A stretch of DNA of 13,448 nt, from the NCBI GenBank assembly GCA_023128135.1, contig JAGMEO010000005.1:1-13448 (forward strand), written 5' to 3'. This DNA is from Candidatus Bathyarchaeota archaeon (GTDB lineage: Archaea; Thermoproteota; Bathyarchaeia; RBG-16-48-13; JAGMEO01). Positions 7,023 through 13,448 of the stretch are shown piece by piece. Within the stretch, counting starts at the first letter, position 1. Every line of letters begins with the position of its first letter. The translations under genes were made by a program, and so were the position numbers. The notes beneath the pieces were generated by a model that had not been told where the DNA came from, made no database searches, and saw only the letters and a list, made by a program, of their open reading frames with translations.

Positions 7023-7586
7023 ATGAAAAAGAAAAAGGCCTTTAGCGCTGAACTACTTGAAAACCGTTTGGTCGTATGGGATACTAAAGAAGGATCAAAA
7101 CTTTTTGGCATGGGTTTCTACGGAAAACCCGTAGGAATTCCAAAACCTAAAACAGCAGAATTCAACGTGCCCTTGAACATTGACCTAATCGAAGGACTAT
7201 ATCTCTTAGAAAAGGGATTACTCAAGGTATATGCTGGCCCAAAAAAACGTGAAATAAGTGCGGAGAAATTGAGAAGATATGCTAATAAGATCTTCGACAA
7301 CTTCAAAATCAATTACATGGTTTACGAAGATCTAAGAGAGCACAACTACGTAGTTCTTCCTGGTATAAAATTCGGATGTGAGTTTGCAGTATATGAACAT
7401 GGACCCGGAATGGACCATTCACCATACCTCGTATCAGTAAAAGAGTCAAAAGAAAATATAACGTCAACAGATATTGTAAGAGCCGGGCGACTCGCCACAA
7501 CTGTAAGAAAACGATTCATTATTGCAGTTCCAAATCCTAGAAAAAATGAAGTTCAATATCTAATGTTCAAATGGTTTAAGGCTTAG
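7023..7586 (+). CDS. endA: tRNA-splicing endonuclease, catalytic subunit
   Basis: Cuts introns out of precursor tRNA (and rRNA) at bulge-helix-bulge sites, leaving 2',3'-cyclic phosphate ends. It has 187 residues, close to the 179-residue Methanocaldococcus type. An N-terminal beta-rich domain (about 1-95) is followed by the nuclease domain with the classic run YVVLPGIKFGCEFAVY (109-124) and GPGMDHSPYLV (127-137). The expected catalytic triad is visible: Y124, H132 and K163, the last in RKRFIIAVP. ATG 7023 follows the ribosome-site-like GTGAAGGA. The size allows either a homotetramer or the catalytic half of a heterotetramer with a separate structural subunit; no second subunit gene is in this window. 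A short T-run (7625-7629) downstream may end the transcript. Confidence 0.95.
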   Translation: MKKKKAFSAELLENRLVVWDTKEGSKLFGMGFYGKPVGIPKPKTAEFNVPLNIDLIEGLYLLEKGLLKVYAGPKKREISAEKLRRYANKIFDNFKINYMVYEDLREHNYVVLPGIKFGCEFAVYEHGPGMDHSPYLVSVKESKENITSTDIVRAGRLATTVRKRFIIAVPNPRKNEVQYLMFKWFKA

Positions 7587-7637
7587 CCCAGCATTTTGCT
7601 TACATTTCATTTAAAGGAACAAAATTTTTAGTTAAAA

Positions 7638-8006
7638 TCAAAATCCTTTAGATTTTTTTCGAAGTTTAAGGAGACTATTTAGATAAGCCCTCTTATTTAT
7701 CTTCAAAGGTTTTTTGTTAGATTCAAAAAGAAGTTTGGTCTTTCCTTTTCTCTTCTCGGAATCGATGTTGTTTAAGAGTTTTAAGACATGCAAGGGTGTG
7801 CTGAATTCTTCCAGTTTACCTTCAGAACGTTTTCGCCACACGCGAATACAGTCATCAACTATACAACTTAAGACACATGCAGCACAGTAAACACATAAAT
7901 CTTCAGCTATTCCAATCTCTCCGGATCTCCAGAAAGTGCTTTGACCTATTTCAGGAGATCGGCAAATAAAGCTATAATTACTGGTGGCGATAGATCTGAT
8001 ATACAA
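7638..8006 (-). CDS. Cysteine-rich ferredoxin-like reading frame, probably 5'-truncated
   Basis: The convincing part is 7638-7922. It holds AEDLCVYCAACVLSC (residues 34-48), like the start of a 4Fe-4S motif (CxxCxxCxxxC) of polyferredoxins, but the usual proline after the fourth cysteine is Ile and a further cysteine follows (C53). The C-terminal 70 residues are lysine-rich with no family I know. The first 28 codons (7923-8006) lie antisense to a well-recognised DRTGG coding stretch and look like read-through. Past that point the frame has no ATG, GTG or TTG before the cysteine cluster. I infer the tail of a larger iron-sulfur protein whose front is lost. It could still be a small expressed gene with an odd start. 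It lies tail to tail with endA. Confidence 0.45.
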   Translation of the reverse strand: MYIRSIATSNYSFICRSPEIGQSTFWRSGEIGIAEDLCVYCAACVLSCIVDDCIRVWRKRSEGKLEEFSTPLHVLKLLNNIDSEKRKGKTKLLFESNKKPLKINKRAYLNSLLKLRKKSKGF

Positions 8007-8264
8007 TTAACTGCTTTACAGACAGATACATCAGCATTAATCTTAACAGGAAATCTTTATCCTGATGTTCGTGTGTTAGCGAGGGCAGAACATCAAGGTG
8101 TACCCATTCTCCTCGTCCCATACGACACATATACAACAGTTTCTAAAACAAGAGAAGTCACAGGTCGAATGAAGTATACAGACAAAGAGAAGATCAAGTT
8201 AACGAAAAAAATGATGGAAGAACACGTGAAATGGAAAGACATATTGAAAATTCTAAGCGTGTAA
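7941..8264 (+). pseudogene. 5'-truncated DRTGG-domain protein (C-terminal remnant)
   Basis: The product carries AIITGGDRSDIQLTALQTDT, then LILTGNLYPDVRVLARAE and GVPILLVPYDTYTTV, the hallmark stretches of the DRTGG domain. In archaea this domain normally forms the last third of a roughly 350-residue protein with a BioD/phosphotransacetylase-like P-loop domain in front. Here that front, and the first strands of the DRTGG domain itself, are absent. In-frame similarity continues a little upstream of the nominal TTG start (SPESALTYFRR from about 7926), showing that the TTG is an internal codon. An in-frame TAA follows at 7896-7898. No promoter-like box or ribosome site stands before it. It is therefore most likely a remnant, though a short standalone protein is not excluded. 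A T-run at 8314-8318 follows. Confidence 0.7.
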
Positions 8265-8338
8265 TCTATTCTCATAAAAGCTAAAAGAACTAATAACTCC
8301 GAGAATTGATTTCCTTTTTGAATAGATTTCTTTAGAAG

Positions 8339-8348
8339 TCTTTATATC
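8339..8348 (+). promoter_or_regulatory. TATA-like box for glmS
   Basis: TCTTTATATC is among the best TATA matches in the window. It predicts a start near 8370 and a leader of about 25 bases before the TTG start of glmS. This leader has no room for a glmS ribozyme. Confidence 0.55.
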
Positions 8349-8394
8349 ATTACGTTAAAAAGAATCTAAATTAGATGCATGGGGTTCTTGAGAT

Positions 8395-10224
8395 TTGTGT
8401 GGGATTTTTGGTTGTGTCCTTAAACAAGGCAAGGCAGCACCTCTTATTCACGCTGCATTAAAGAGACTGGAATATCGTGGCTATGACTCCGTTGGAGAAA
8501 TTACCATATATGATGGAAAACTTCACATGAAAAAAGACCAAGGAAAAATCGATGAAGTTCATAAAATTCATGATCTTGACGATTTACCAGGAAGCATAGG
8601 TTTTGGACACACAAGATGGGCAACACATGGTGCTCCATTACAAATCAACGCGCACCCACACATAGATTGTAAGGGAGAGATAGCAGTCATACATAATGGA
8701 ATCATAGAAAATTTTGCGGAGTTAAAGAAGGAACTTGAGAAAAATGGTCATAATTTTAAATCCAAAACCGACACTGAAATAATTCCGCATTTGATTGAAG
8801 AGATTTGGGACAAAAATCCTTCACTTAATTTGATAGAAGCTGTTCATCAAGCTGTAAAACGGCTTGATGGCTCGTATGCAATTGCAGTATTCTCAACAAA
8901 AGAACCTGACAAAATAATCTGCGCGAGAAATGAAAGTCCACTTATTATTGGTGTTGGTGAAGATGGAATATATTTTGCCTCAGACATTCCAGCATTCCTA
9001 CCACTTACAAATAAAGCTGTAATAATAGAAAACGGAGAACTTGTAATAATATCAGAAAAAGGTTATGAAATCAGAAAAATCGCTGATTTTAAACTAGTTA
9101 CAAGAGAACCAAAAATTATTGATTGGAATCCTGAAATGGCGAAAAAAGAGGGTTATCCTCATTTCATGTTAAAGGAAATCTACGAGCAGCCAGAACGTTT
9201 ACGAGACAGTCTCAGATTGCAAGAACACTATCTTGATTTATTGGCTACCTTTCTTGATCGTGGAACTGAAATATTTCTCGTAGCTGCAGGTACTTCATAT
9301 CATGCTTGTTTAGCTGCTTCCTACATTTTTTCTAAACTAGCTTTTTTGACATCTTATCCAATAATAGCCTCAGAATTCATTAGTCAACAGGGAAAATCTA
9401 TAGGCATCAATAGCACCATATTGGTAGTTAGCCAATCAGGTGAAACCTCAGATACTTTAGCAGCTGTAGAATATGCTCGACAAAAAGCAGCAACAATCCT
9501 TGCTCTAACTAATGTTATCAATTCAACCTTAACCCGGATTTCAAGGGTATACATTGATCAGCTTTCAGGTCCAGAAATTGGAGTAGCAGCAACAAAAACG
9601 TTCACCTCCCAAGTTTCAATCCTGACTCAACTAGCCATCAGACTCGCAAAGAAGCGAGGAAAAGTATCACAAGACGAGATGGATCTTCTAGCTGAAAAAA
9701 TAGAAGACATACCAAATGCTGTAGAGAAGATTATTAACACAAAAGCTGAGAAAGTGAAACAGATTGCGAAGAAATACAAAGATTCAAAAACATTCTTTTT
9801 CCTTGGTCGAGGAATAAGCACAGCTACAGCTTATGAGGGAAGATTGAAACTCATGGAGATAGCTTATATTCCTTCAATAGCTTTTCCAGCAGGAGAAAGC
9901 AAACATGGACCAATAAGTTTGGTTGAACCTGGTTTCCCTGTTGTATTTGTATGTCCAATGGACGGCACGCATAAAACCATAATTGGCAACATCATGGAGA
10001 TGAAAGCAAGAGGAGCCTCCATAATTACTATTATAGAAGAAGGGGATGAAGAGATTAAGCAATTGGCAGATGATTATATTGAAGTTCCAAAAGGTTTTCC
10101 TGAAGTCCTATCTCCGATACCCTTTATTATTCCATTACAGCTTTTAGCTTATTATATTGCAGTAGAAAGAAACCTCGATCCAGACAAACCTAGAAACCTT
10201 GCAAAGTCAGTTACTGTAAAATAA
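8395..10224 (+). CDS. glmS: Glutamine--fructose-6-phosphate aminotransferase (isomerizing)
   Basis: Makes glucosamine-6-phosphate from fructose-6-phosphate and glutamine, the entry step to UDP-GlcNAc for surface glycans and N-glycosylation. It has 609 residues, the full family length. The N-terminal glutaminase domain (1 to about 240) begins MCGIFG with nucleophile C2, then GHTRWATHG (71-79) and HNGIIENF (100-107). Two SIS sugar-isomerase domains follow, with AAGTSYHA (297-304), SQSGETSDTLAA (346-357), catalytic-type E488 and H504, and the C-terminal NLAKSVTV with K604 for the sugar Schiff base. TTG at 8395-8397 is the only start able to expose C2 after Met removal; an in-frame TGA sits two codons earlier. 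RGYDSVG replaces the usual RGYDSAG. Single-gene transcript, converging on the phosphatase gene with a 20-base gap. Confidence 0.97.
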   Translation: MCGIFGCVLKQGKAAPLIHAALKRLEYRGYDSVGEITIYDGKLHMKKDQGKIDEVHKIHDLDDLPGSIGFGHTRWATHGAPLQINAHPHIDCKGEIAVIHNGIIENFAELKKELEKNGHNFKSKTDTEIIPHLIEEIWDKNPSLNLIEAVHQAVKRLDGSYAIAVFSTKEPDKIICARNESPLIIGVGEDGIYFASDIPAFLPLTNKAVIIENGELVIISEKGYEIRKIADFKLVTREPKIIDWNPEMAKKEGYPHFMLKEIYEQPERLRDSLRLQEHYLDLLATFLDRGTEIFLVAAGTSYHACLAASYIFSKLAFLTSYPIIASEFISQQGKSIGINSTILVVSQSGETSDTLAAVEYARQKAATILALTNVINSTLTRISRVYIDQLSGPEIGVAATKTFTSQVSILTQLAIRLAKKRGKVSQDEMDLLAEKIEDIPNAVEKIINTKAEKVKQIAKKYKDSKTFFFLGRGISTATAYEGRLKLMEIAYIPSIAFPAGESKHGPISLVEPGFPVVFVCPMDGTHKTIIGNIMEMKARGASIITIIEEGDEEIKQLADDYIEVPKGFPEVLSPIPFIIPLQLLAYYIAVERNLDPDKPRNLAKSVTVK

Positions 10225-10244
10225 ATCCGAAATGACAGATGAGA

Positions 10245-11015
10245 TTAAGACTTTTCTGATCTCAAAATATTCAACATTTTTTCGTGCGTTTTACCATTCG
10301 AAGCCACAAACATTTTCATGTAGGGATTCCAAGAACCACCATTTAGATCAGTTATAGTTCCTTTGGCTTCTTCAAGTATTAAACATCCACCTGCAACATC
10401 TTCTGGTTTACCAAGTGTGACATAGGCTTCTGCTTTACCAGAAGCAACCAATGTAAGACACACAGCTGTTGTCCCGATTATTCTAGTTCTAAAAACCGAG
10501 TCAACTAAGTTGAAAAAAGAGGGCTTTTCAATTTCCCCTTTTTTCAAAAGTCTACTTCCATATAATAAAAAGGCTTCCTTGAGGTTCTTTTTTGAAACAA
10601 AAATTTTTGTGCCGTTGCAATAAGCACCTTTTCCTTTCTCAGCTAAATACACTTCGTCGAAGAAAGGAATGTTCACAACCCCTAATACTATTTTACCCTT
10701 ATACTCTAGGGCTATTGAGACAGCAAATAAAGGAAGACCGTGAATGAAATTGTGAGTTCCATCCAAAGGATCAATTATCCAGGTGTAATCAGAATTTTTC
10801 TTCAACGTTCCCTTTTCTTCAGATATTATGGAATGATCAGGATAATTTTCTTTTATTAAACCAATGATTTTTTCTTCACTTTCGATATCTGAATCTGTAA
10901 CTAGCTCTCCGCCAGATTTTGACTTTATAATTTTCTTTTTACCAAAGTTTTCTAAGAGAATATTCCCTGCCTCTTTAGCAGCCAGAACAGCTAATTTCTT
11001 CATTTGAAGTGACAT
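10245..11015 (-). CDS. Inositol monophosphatase family protein (IMPase/FBPase class IV)
   Basis: Mg-dependent sugar phosphatase. Archaeal members often hydrolyse both inositol-1-phosphate and fructose-1,6-bisphosphate, serving lipid/solute inositol or gluconeogenesis. Seen in the 256-residue product: VTDSDIESEEKI (39-50), the SEE metal motif (65-67), the signature WIIDPLDGTHNFIHG (79-93), and a C-terminal PEDVAGG (204-210) that matches the family's WDxAAG metal site with Trp replaced by Glu and the Asp (D206) kept. Start: ATG at 11013-11015; a second ATG four codons on (11001-11003) is also possible, and neither has a strong ribosome site. It is convergent with glmS and 76 bases behind the small orphan gene on the same strand, so it may share that transcript. 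Substrate preference cannot be read from sequence. Confidence 0.93.
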   Translation of the reverse strand: MSLQMKKLAVLAAKEAGNILLENFGKKKIIKSKSGGELVTDSDIESEEKIIGLIKENYPDHSIISEEKGTLKKNSDYTWIIDPLDGTHNFIHGLPLFAVSIALEYKGKIVLGVVNIPFFDEVYLAEKGKGAYCNGTKIFVSKKNLKEAFLLYGSRLLKKGEIEKPSFFNLVDSVFRTRIIGTTAVCLTLVASGKAEAYVTLGKPEDVAGGCLILEEAKGTITDLNGGSWNPYMKMFVASNGKTHEKMLNILRSEKS

Positions 11016-11091
11016 TTTGATCAGTCCAACTAAATCACTGAACTTGGAGATAGTGCTATTCAGTCTTATGGATTAAATTAGTACCTTTAGT

Positions 11092-11313
11092 TTATGTTTG
11101 GCGTTCAGGAAGTTTAGAATAGACACCTTCGGAGGTTCTATAAATTGCAAGTCGTCCAACTGTCTCCCAAGTCTCACCTTCTTTGTGACTAATTTGGACG
11201 GTAAATACTTCCGCGGATGGATCCGCTTTTCCTTGCCAAACAGCAAAATTTAGGTAATCTCCATTAGGAAGTGTTGTGAAAAATTTGGCTTTAGGTCTAG
11301 ATTTTTCAGACAT
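11092..11313 (-). CDS. Small conserved-looking protein, 73 aa, function unknown
   Basis: I do not recognise the family. The 73 residues have a short basic head (MSEKSRPKAKF), then an alternating hydrophobic pattern suggesting about five beta strands (NFAVWQGK, EVFTVQISHKEG, WETVGRLAIYRT), with several exposed aromatics (F11, F12, Y20, F23, W26, F37, W49, Y58, Y65). Such a small basic/aromatic beta-barrel pattern would suit nucleic-acid or sugar binding, but that is speculation. Evidence that it is real: an ATG start with GGAAG eleven bases ahead, a good TATA-like box (11351-11360), and no competing frame. No cysteines, signal peptide or membrane segment. It stands between the SAM synthetase and phosphatase genes on the same strand. 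Confidence 0.75.
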   Translation of the reverse strand: MSEKSRPKAKFFTTLPNGDYLNFAVWQGKADPSAEVFTVQISHKEGETWETVGRLAIYRTSEGVYSKLPERQT

Positions 11314-11350
11314 GTATCATACTTCCAGATTGAAATATTTGATTACTCCT

Positions 11351-11360
11351 ATTATAAAGT
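11351..11360 (-). promoter_or_regulatory. TATA-like box for the 73-residue orphan gene
   Basis: On the minus strand it reads CTTTATAATA. It lies 38 bases before the ATG, predicting a start near 11330 and a leader of about 15 bases. It separates this gene from the SAM synthetase gene upstream. Confidence 0.45.
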
Positions 11361-11409
11361 AACATTTTTCATTAAAACATGAGATGACGATACAAAACCT
11401 ACCTGCTTT

Positions 11410-12621
11410 CTAGTATAGCATTACTTTACCTTCATAAATTAAATTGGTTATCTTTCTGATGTCATTTAGTTGTTCATCAACTATGGGAGTTATAGTGGGC
11501 TTGATTTGCTGTAAGGACGTATCTTTGTCTAAAATCAATTGCACATCAGCAATCATCGGCTCATCTATTGGTACACCTATTTGACTTAAAATTTTTACGT
11601 AGACTTCTTTCACACCATCAACCTGATCATAAATATTTCCAGCGATCTGTCCTGCAAGTACATTATATATTTTCCCAACGTGGTTAACTGGGTTCTTTCC
11701 AGCAGTTGCTTCCAAAGACATAGGTCTTAAAGGAGTAATCAATCCATTGACACGATTTCCCCTTCCAGTGTTTCCATCATCGCCCTGTTCAGCCGAGGTT
11801 CCAGTGACAGTTAAATAGAATGAGTTCTTTGAAAGGTCATCAGCCATGTTAACGAATACGTTAACAGAATTATCATTTATCTTTACAGCAAGATCTGCTA
11901 CTCTGTTTCTTATTTCCTCTTTAATGTTCAGATAATGATCTTTGTCAGGCGTTATACTACTTATGAAAGCTGTAGCGATTGTCAATTTTACATCTTTATC
12001 TCGACGTAAACCCATGACTTTAATGTCTTCACCAACCTCAGGTAATTCCTTCTTTAGTTTTAGAGAATTCAGATATTTTTCGGATTCTAAGACAGTTTTT
12101 TCTAGTTGACTTAATGGAGCGTAACCTACACCAAACGAGCTGTCATTTGCTAAAGGCATGGTTTTGTCAGAGTTGAAGACGTTGATAAGTTCAGAAGAGC
12201 TTTGTTTAATCATGCTTTTAATTTTGACATGTTTATCTATGTCTAAAAAACGGAATGTCTTTTTGAGGAACGCTCTAATAGCTGTGTTAGAGATCGATTC
12301 AATTGGTATTGACTTTGAACTTCCATCTTCGCGAACTTCTGTAATCGCTCTACCTGCTATTATAAAGTTGATGGGATCAAGAACTTCTCCTCCTCCGAAA
12401 ACTGGGTTAGCCCTACCGCCAACAATTAGACTTTTATCAACATTATGATGCAGGATAGTGCCAAAATTATCCAAGTAAAATTTACATAAGGATCGCGAAA
12501 CTTCTTCCACAATTCCATCTGCGAGATAATCAGGATGCCCTTTTCCTTTTCGTTCAACAATTTCCACATTACGTTCTTCGATAGGCGTTTGCAGAAGCGC
12601 CTGAACTGATATGTTCCTCAC
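11410..12621 (-). CDS. mat: S-adenosylmethionine synthetase, archaeal type
   Basis: Makes S-adenosylmethionine from methionine and ATP in the cytoplasm. It has 403 residues, the usual length of the archaeal family, which is only distantly related to bacterial MetK. Seen: VERKGKGHPDYLADG (22-36) near the N-terminus, DKSLIVGGRANPVFGGGE (62-79), and the hallmark run from GTSAEQGDDGNTGRGNR (274-290) through ITPLRPMSLEATAGKNP (295-311) that holds much of the ATP/methionine site. The start is GTG at 12619-12621 with GGTG about nine bases ahead and a TATA-like box at 12659-12667 that leaves a leader of only about 14 bases. The Sm-like gene lies 92 bases upstream on the same strand; the promoter between suggests separate transcripts. 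SAM made here would feed methyltransferases such as the one at the window end. Confidence 0.97.
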   Translation of the reverse strand: MRNISVQALLQTPIEERNVEIVERKGKGHPDYLADGIVEEVSRSLCKFYLDNFGTILHHNVDKSLIVGGRANPVFGGGEVLDPINFIIAGRAITEVREDGSSKSIPIESISNTAIRAFLKKTFRFLDIDKHVKIKSMIKQSSSELINVFNSDKTMPLANDSSFGVGYAPLSQLEKTVLESEKYLNSLKLKKELPEVGEDIKVMGLRRDKDVKLTIATAFISSITPDKDHYLNIKEEIRNRVADLAVKINDNSVNVFVNMADDLSKNSFYLTVTGTSAEQGDDGNTGRGNRVNGLITPLRPMSLEATAGKNPVNHVGKIYNVLAGQIAGNIYDQVDGVKEVYVKILSQIGVPIDEPMIADVQLILDKDTSLQQIKPTITPIVDEQLNDIRKITNLIYEGKVMLY

Positions 12622-12658
12622 TGATGTACACCGTAAAGATTTTGACTAACATGAAGAT

Positions 12659-12668
12659 GATATAAAAC
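12659..12668 (-). promoter_or_regulatory. TATA-like box for the SAM synthetase gene
   Basis: Minus-strand AGTTTTATATC is a strong TATA match. With the usual 25-base spacing the transcript starts near 12635, just upstream of the GGTG ribosome site and GTG codon. Confidence 0.5.
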
Positions 12669-12713
12669 TTTGCATTTTTTATAGAAGAAAAATTACTGTG
12701 AGTAATACTTCAA

Positions 12714-12944
12714 TTATTGTTCAATGGTGATGTAAATAACGTTGTTTCCACGGATAAAGATTGTACCATAGCTAGCCAATTGCTTATCCTCAAAAATTTC
12801 TTTTGCGCCTTCCATGATGATGTTCATGTAATCATCACATTGGACCATGCGACCTTTGAATTTAACACCATTCTTCAACTTAACGGTTACATTGCTGTTA
12901 ATGTTCCTCATTAAGACGTTACGTGGTCTTTTACTGGGTTCCAA
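12714..12944 (-). CDS. Sm-like archaeal RNA-binding protein (SmAP/Lsm)
   Basis: Forms a ring (usually a heptamer) that binds U-rich RNA, related to eukaryotic Sm/Lsm and bacterial Hfq. The 76-residue product is one Sm fold. An N-terminal helix (KRPRNVLMRNI, 5-15) leads into Sm1 VTVKLKNGVKFKGRMVQCDD (19-38) with the loop YMNIIM (39-44, N41 being the usual base-contact Asn). A short loop precedes Sm2 YGTIFIRGNNVIYI (59-72), where the RG(D/N)N motif is RGNN (65-68). TTG at 12942-12944 is chosen because the family helix begins within the first ten residues; the next ATG (codon 12) would cut into it. AAAAGGA stands just before the TTG. A TATA-like box lies at 12984-12994. Archaeal lsm genes often precede ribosomal protein L37e; that gene is absent here. 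Confidence 0.94.
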   Translation of the reverse strand: MEPSKRPRNVLMRNINSNVTVKLKNGVKFKGRMVQCDDYMNIIMEGAKEIFEDKQLASYGTIFIRGNNVIYITIEQ

Positions 12945-12983
12945 ATCCTTTTATTCTCCGTAGTATTTTGGCTACCTCTGTCT

Positions 12984-12994
12984 TAATATAAAAG
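12984..12994 (-). promoter_or_regulatory. TATA-like box for the Sm-like gene
   Basis: Minus strand ACTTTTATATTAA. It predicts a start near 12960 and a leader of about 15 bases. It separates the Sm-like gene from the methyltransferase gene upstream. Confidence 0.45.
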
Positions 12995-13037
12995 TATTAT
13001 TGAAAACACTCCTTTTTAATCTCAACATACTAGTTAT

Positions 13038-13448
13038 TTACTCATTACTGTGATTAAGTTTCTTATTAAGTGGATTTTCACATATGTATATATAATCATT
13101 TAAAAAATCATGGTTTATTGATTCCAATATTTTCAAATTTGTTTTGTGAATTAAATTGGTTATCTCGTTTTTTTTGTAGTTTTTCTTTAAGGCAGAAATA
13201 ACAATCAACGTCTGGGGTTTAGCGACTCTGATAATTTCTTTAAGCGTTCTTATGGGATCAGGAACATTTTGAAGCAACGTAAAGGAAAAAACAGTATTAA
13301 AAACATCTTCTCTAATTGGAAGAAAGTCAGAGTCTCCACAAATGAAAGATATGTTATTAAAATGTTTGTTCTTGTCTCTTGCTTTAGCTAGCATTGCTCG
13401 CGAAAAATCAATACCTACCAAATATGAAGCACGTTGTTTGACCTTTTC
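13038..13448 (-). CDS. SAM-dependent methyltransferase (class I), N-terminus beyond window
   Basis: C-terminal 136 residues of a Rossmann-fold methyltransferase. The frame is open to the window edge, so the TTG at 13419-13421 is an internal codon rather than the start. Seen: VGIDFSRAML (the acidic end of strand 2, which holds the SAM ribose), ICGDSDFLPI (the adenine-contacting motif), VFNTVFSFTLLQNVPDPIRTLKEIIRV (motif and helix typical of the Methyltransf_11/25 group, split here as the region 13237-13320), and a shorter than usual C-terminal part. The glycine-rich motif I lies outside the window. The substrate is unknown. The low-GC, lysine/asparagine-rich tail (KKLNHSNE) looks ordinary. Same strand as the Sm-like gene, 93 bases upstream of it. 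Confidence 0.85.
   Translation of the reverse strand, partial: EKVKQRASYLVGIDFSRAMLAKARDKNKHFNNISFICGDSDFLPIREDVFNTVFSFTLLQNVPDPIRTLKEIIRVAKPQTLIVISALKKNYKKNEITNLIHKTNLKILESINHDFLNDYIYICENPLNKKLNHSNE

Noticed and set aside
5859..7500. Minus-strand frames inside glyS, DUF47 and endA (5859-6086, 6479-6772, 6905-7111, 7118-7312, 7309-7500)
   Set aside because: Antisense shadows of well-supported genes; low-complexity serine/phenylalanine-rich translations and no start signals.
8265..8394. glmS ribozyme in the glmS leader
   Set aside because: The predicted leader is about 25 bases, and this ribozyme class is bacterial; no matching fold was seen.
8093..10062. Minus-strand frames at 8093-8275, 9627-9821 and 9874-10062
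   Set aside because: Antisense to the DRTGG remnant and glmS; no family features.
12158..12914. Plus-strand frames at 12158-12448 and 12717-12914
   Set aside because: Antisense to the SAM synthetase and Sm-like genes.
1..13448. CRISPR array, insertion sequence, tRNA or rRNA genes
   Set aside because: No regularly spaced direct repeats, transposase motifs, or TTCNA-type tRNA arms were found on reading both strands.

Overview
The window is archaeal. The evidence is a set of archaeal-type information-processing genes: RNA polymerase subunit P, an Sm-like protein, tRNA-splicing endonuclease EndA, a eukaryote/archaeal-type glycyl-tRNA synthetase and the archaeal-type S-adenosylmethionine synthetase. 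TATA-like boxes lie about 25 bases ahead of likely transcript starts, TTG starts are frequent, and the DNA is AT-rich. Gene content and style suggest a TACK-group archaeon, perhaps a Bathyarchaeia member. That lineage guess is inference.

Layout. 1-1801 (minus) is a nearly complete corrinoid-protein reductive activator (RACo/RamA type; [2Fe-2S] ferredoxin plus ASKHA ATPase) whose C-terminus runs off the window. Divergent to it, 1960-2133 (plus) is the 57-residue rpoP. From about 2195 to 2290 is a possible structured small RNA: a long hairpin whose loop carries CCTCCT. 2316-4201 (minus) is a coupled pair: a membrane-anchored winged-helix regulator followed by an exported, twice-anchored protein of unknown function. 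4459-6252 (plus) is glyS. 6342-7586 (plus) holds a DUF47/PhoU-like protein and endA in one likely operon. 7638-8264 is a scarred region: a cysteine-rich ferredoxin-like reading frame (minus) and the C-terminal part of a DRTGG-domain protein (plus) meet head to head, and both appear to lack their 5' parts. 8395-10224 (plus) is glmS, convergent with an inositol monophosphatase family gene (10245-11015, minus). An unrecognised 73-residue protein (11092-11313), S-adenosylmethionine synthetase (11410-12621) and an Sm-like protein (12714-12944) follow on the minus strand. A SAM-dependent methyltransferase, cut by the window end, closes the window (13038-13448, minus).

How the genes relate. Most are housekeeping genes, each with its own promoter: tRNA charging and splicing, transcription, RNA binding, SAM supply and amino-sugar synthesis. 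The RACo gene is the metabolic clue. It implies corrinoid-dependent methyl transfer (acetyl-CoA pathway or methylated-substrate use) elsewhere in the genome. The parts least explained by known biology are the hairpin RNA at 2207-2280, the membrane regulator/exported protein pair, the broken-gene junction near 7922-7926, and the 73-residue orphan. No CRISPR array, transposase, tRNA or rRNA gene was seen, and no complete novel system is evident.
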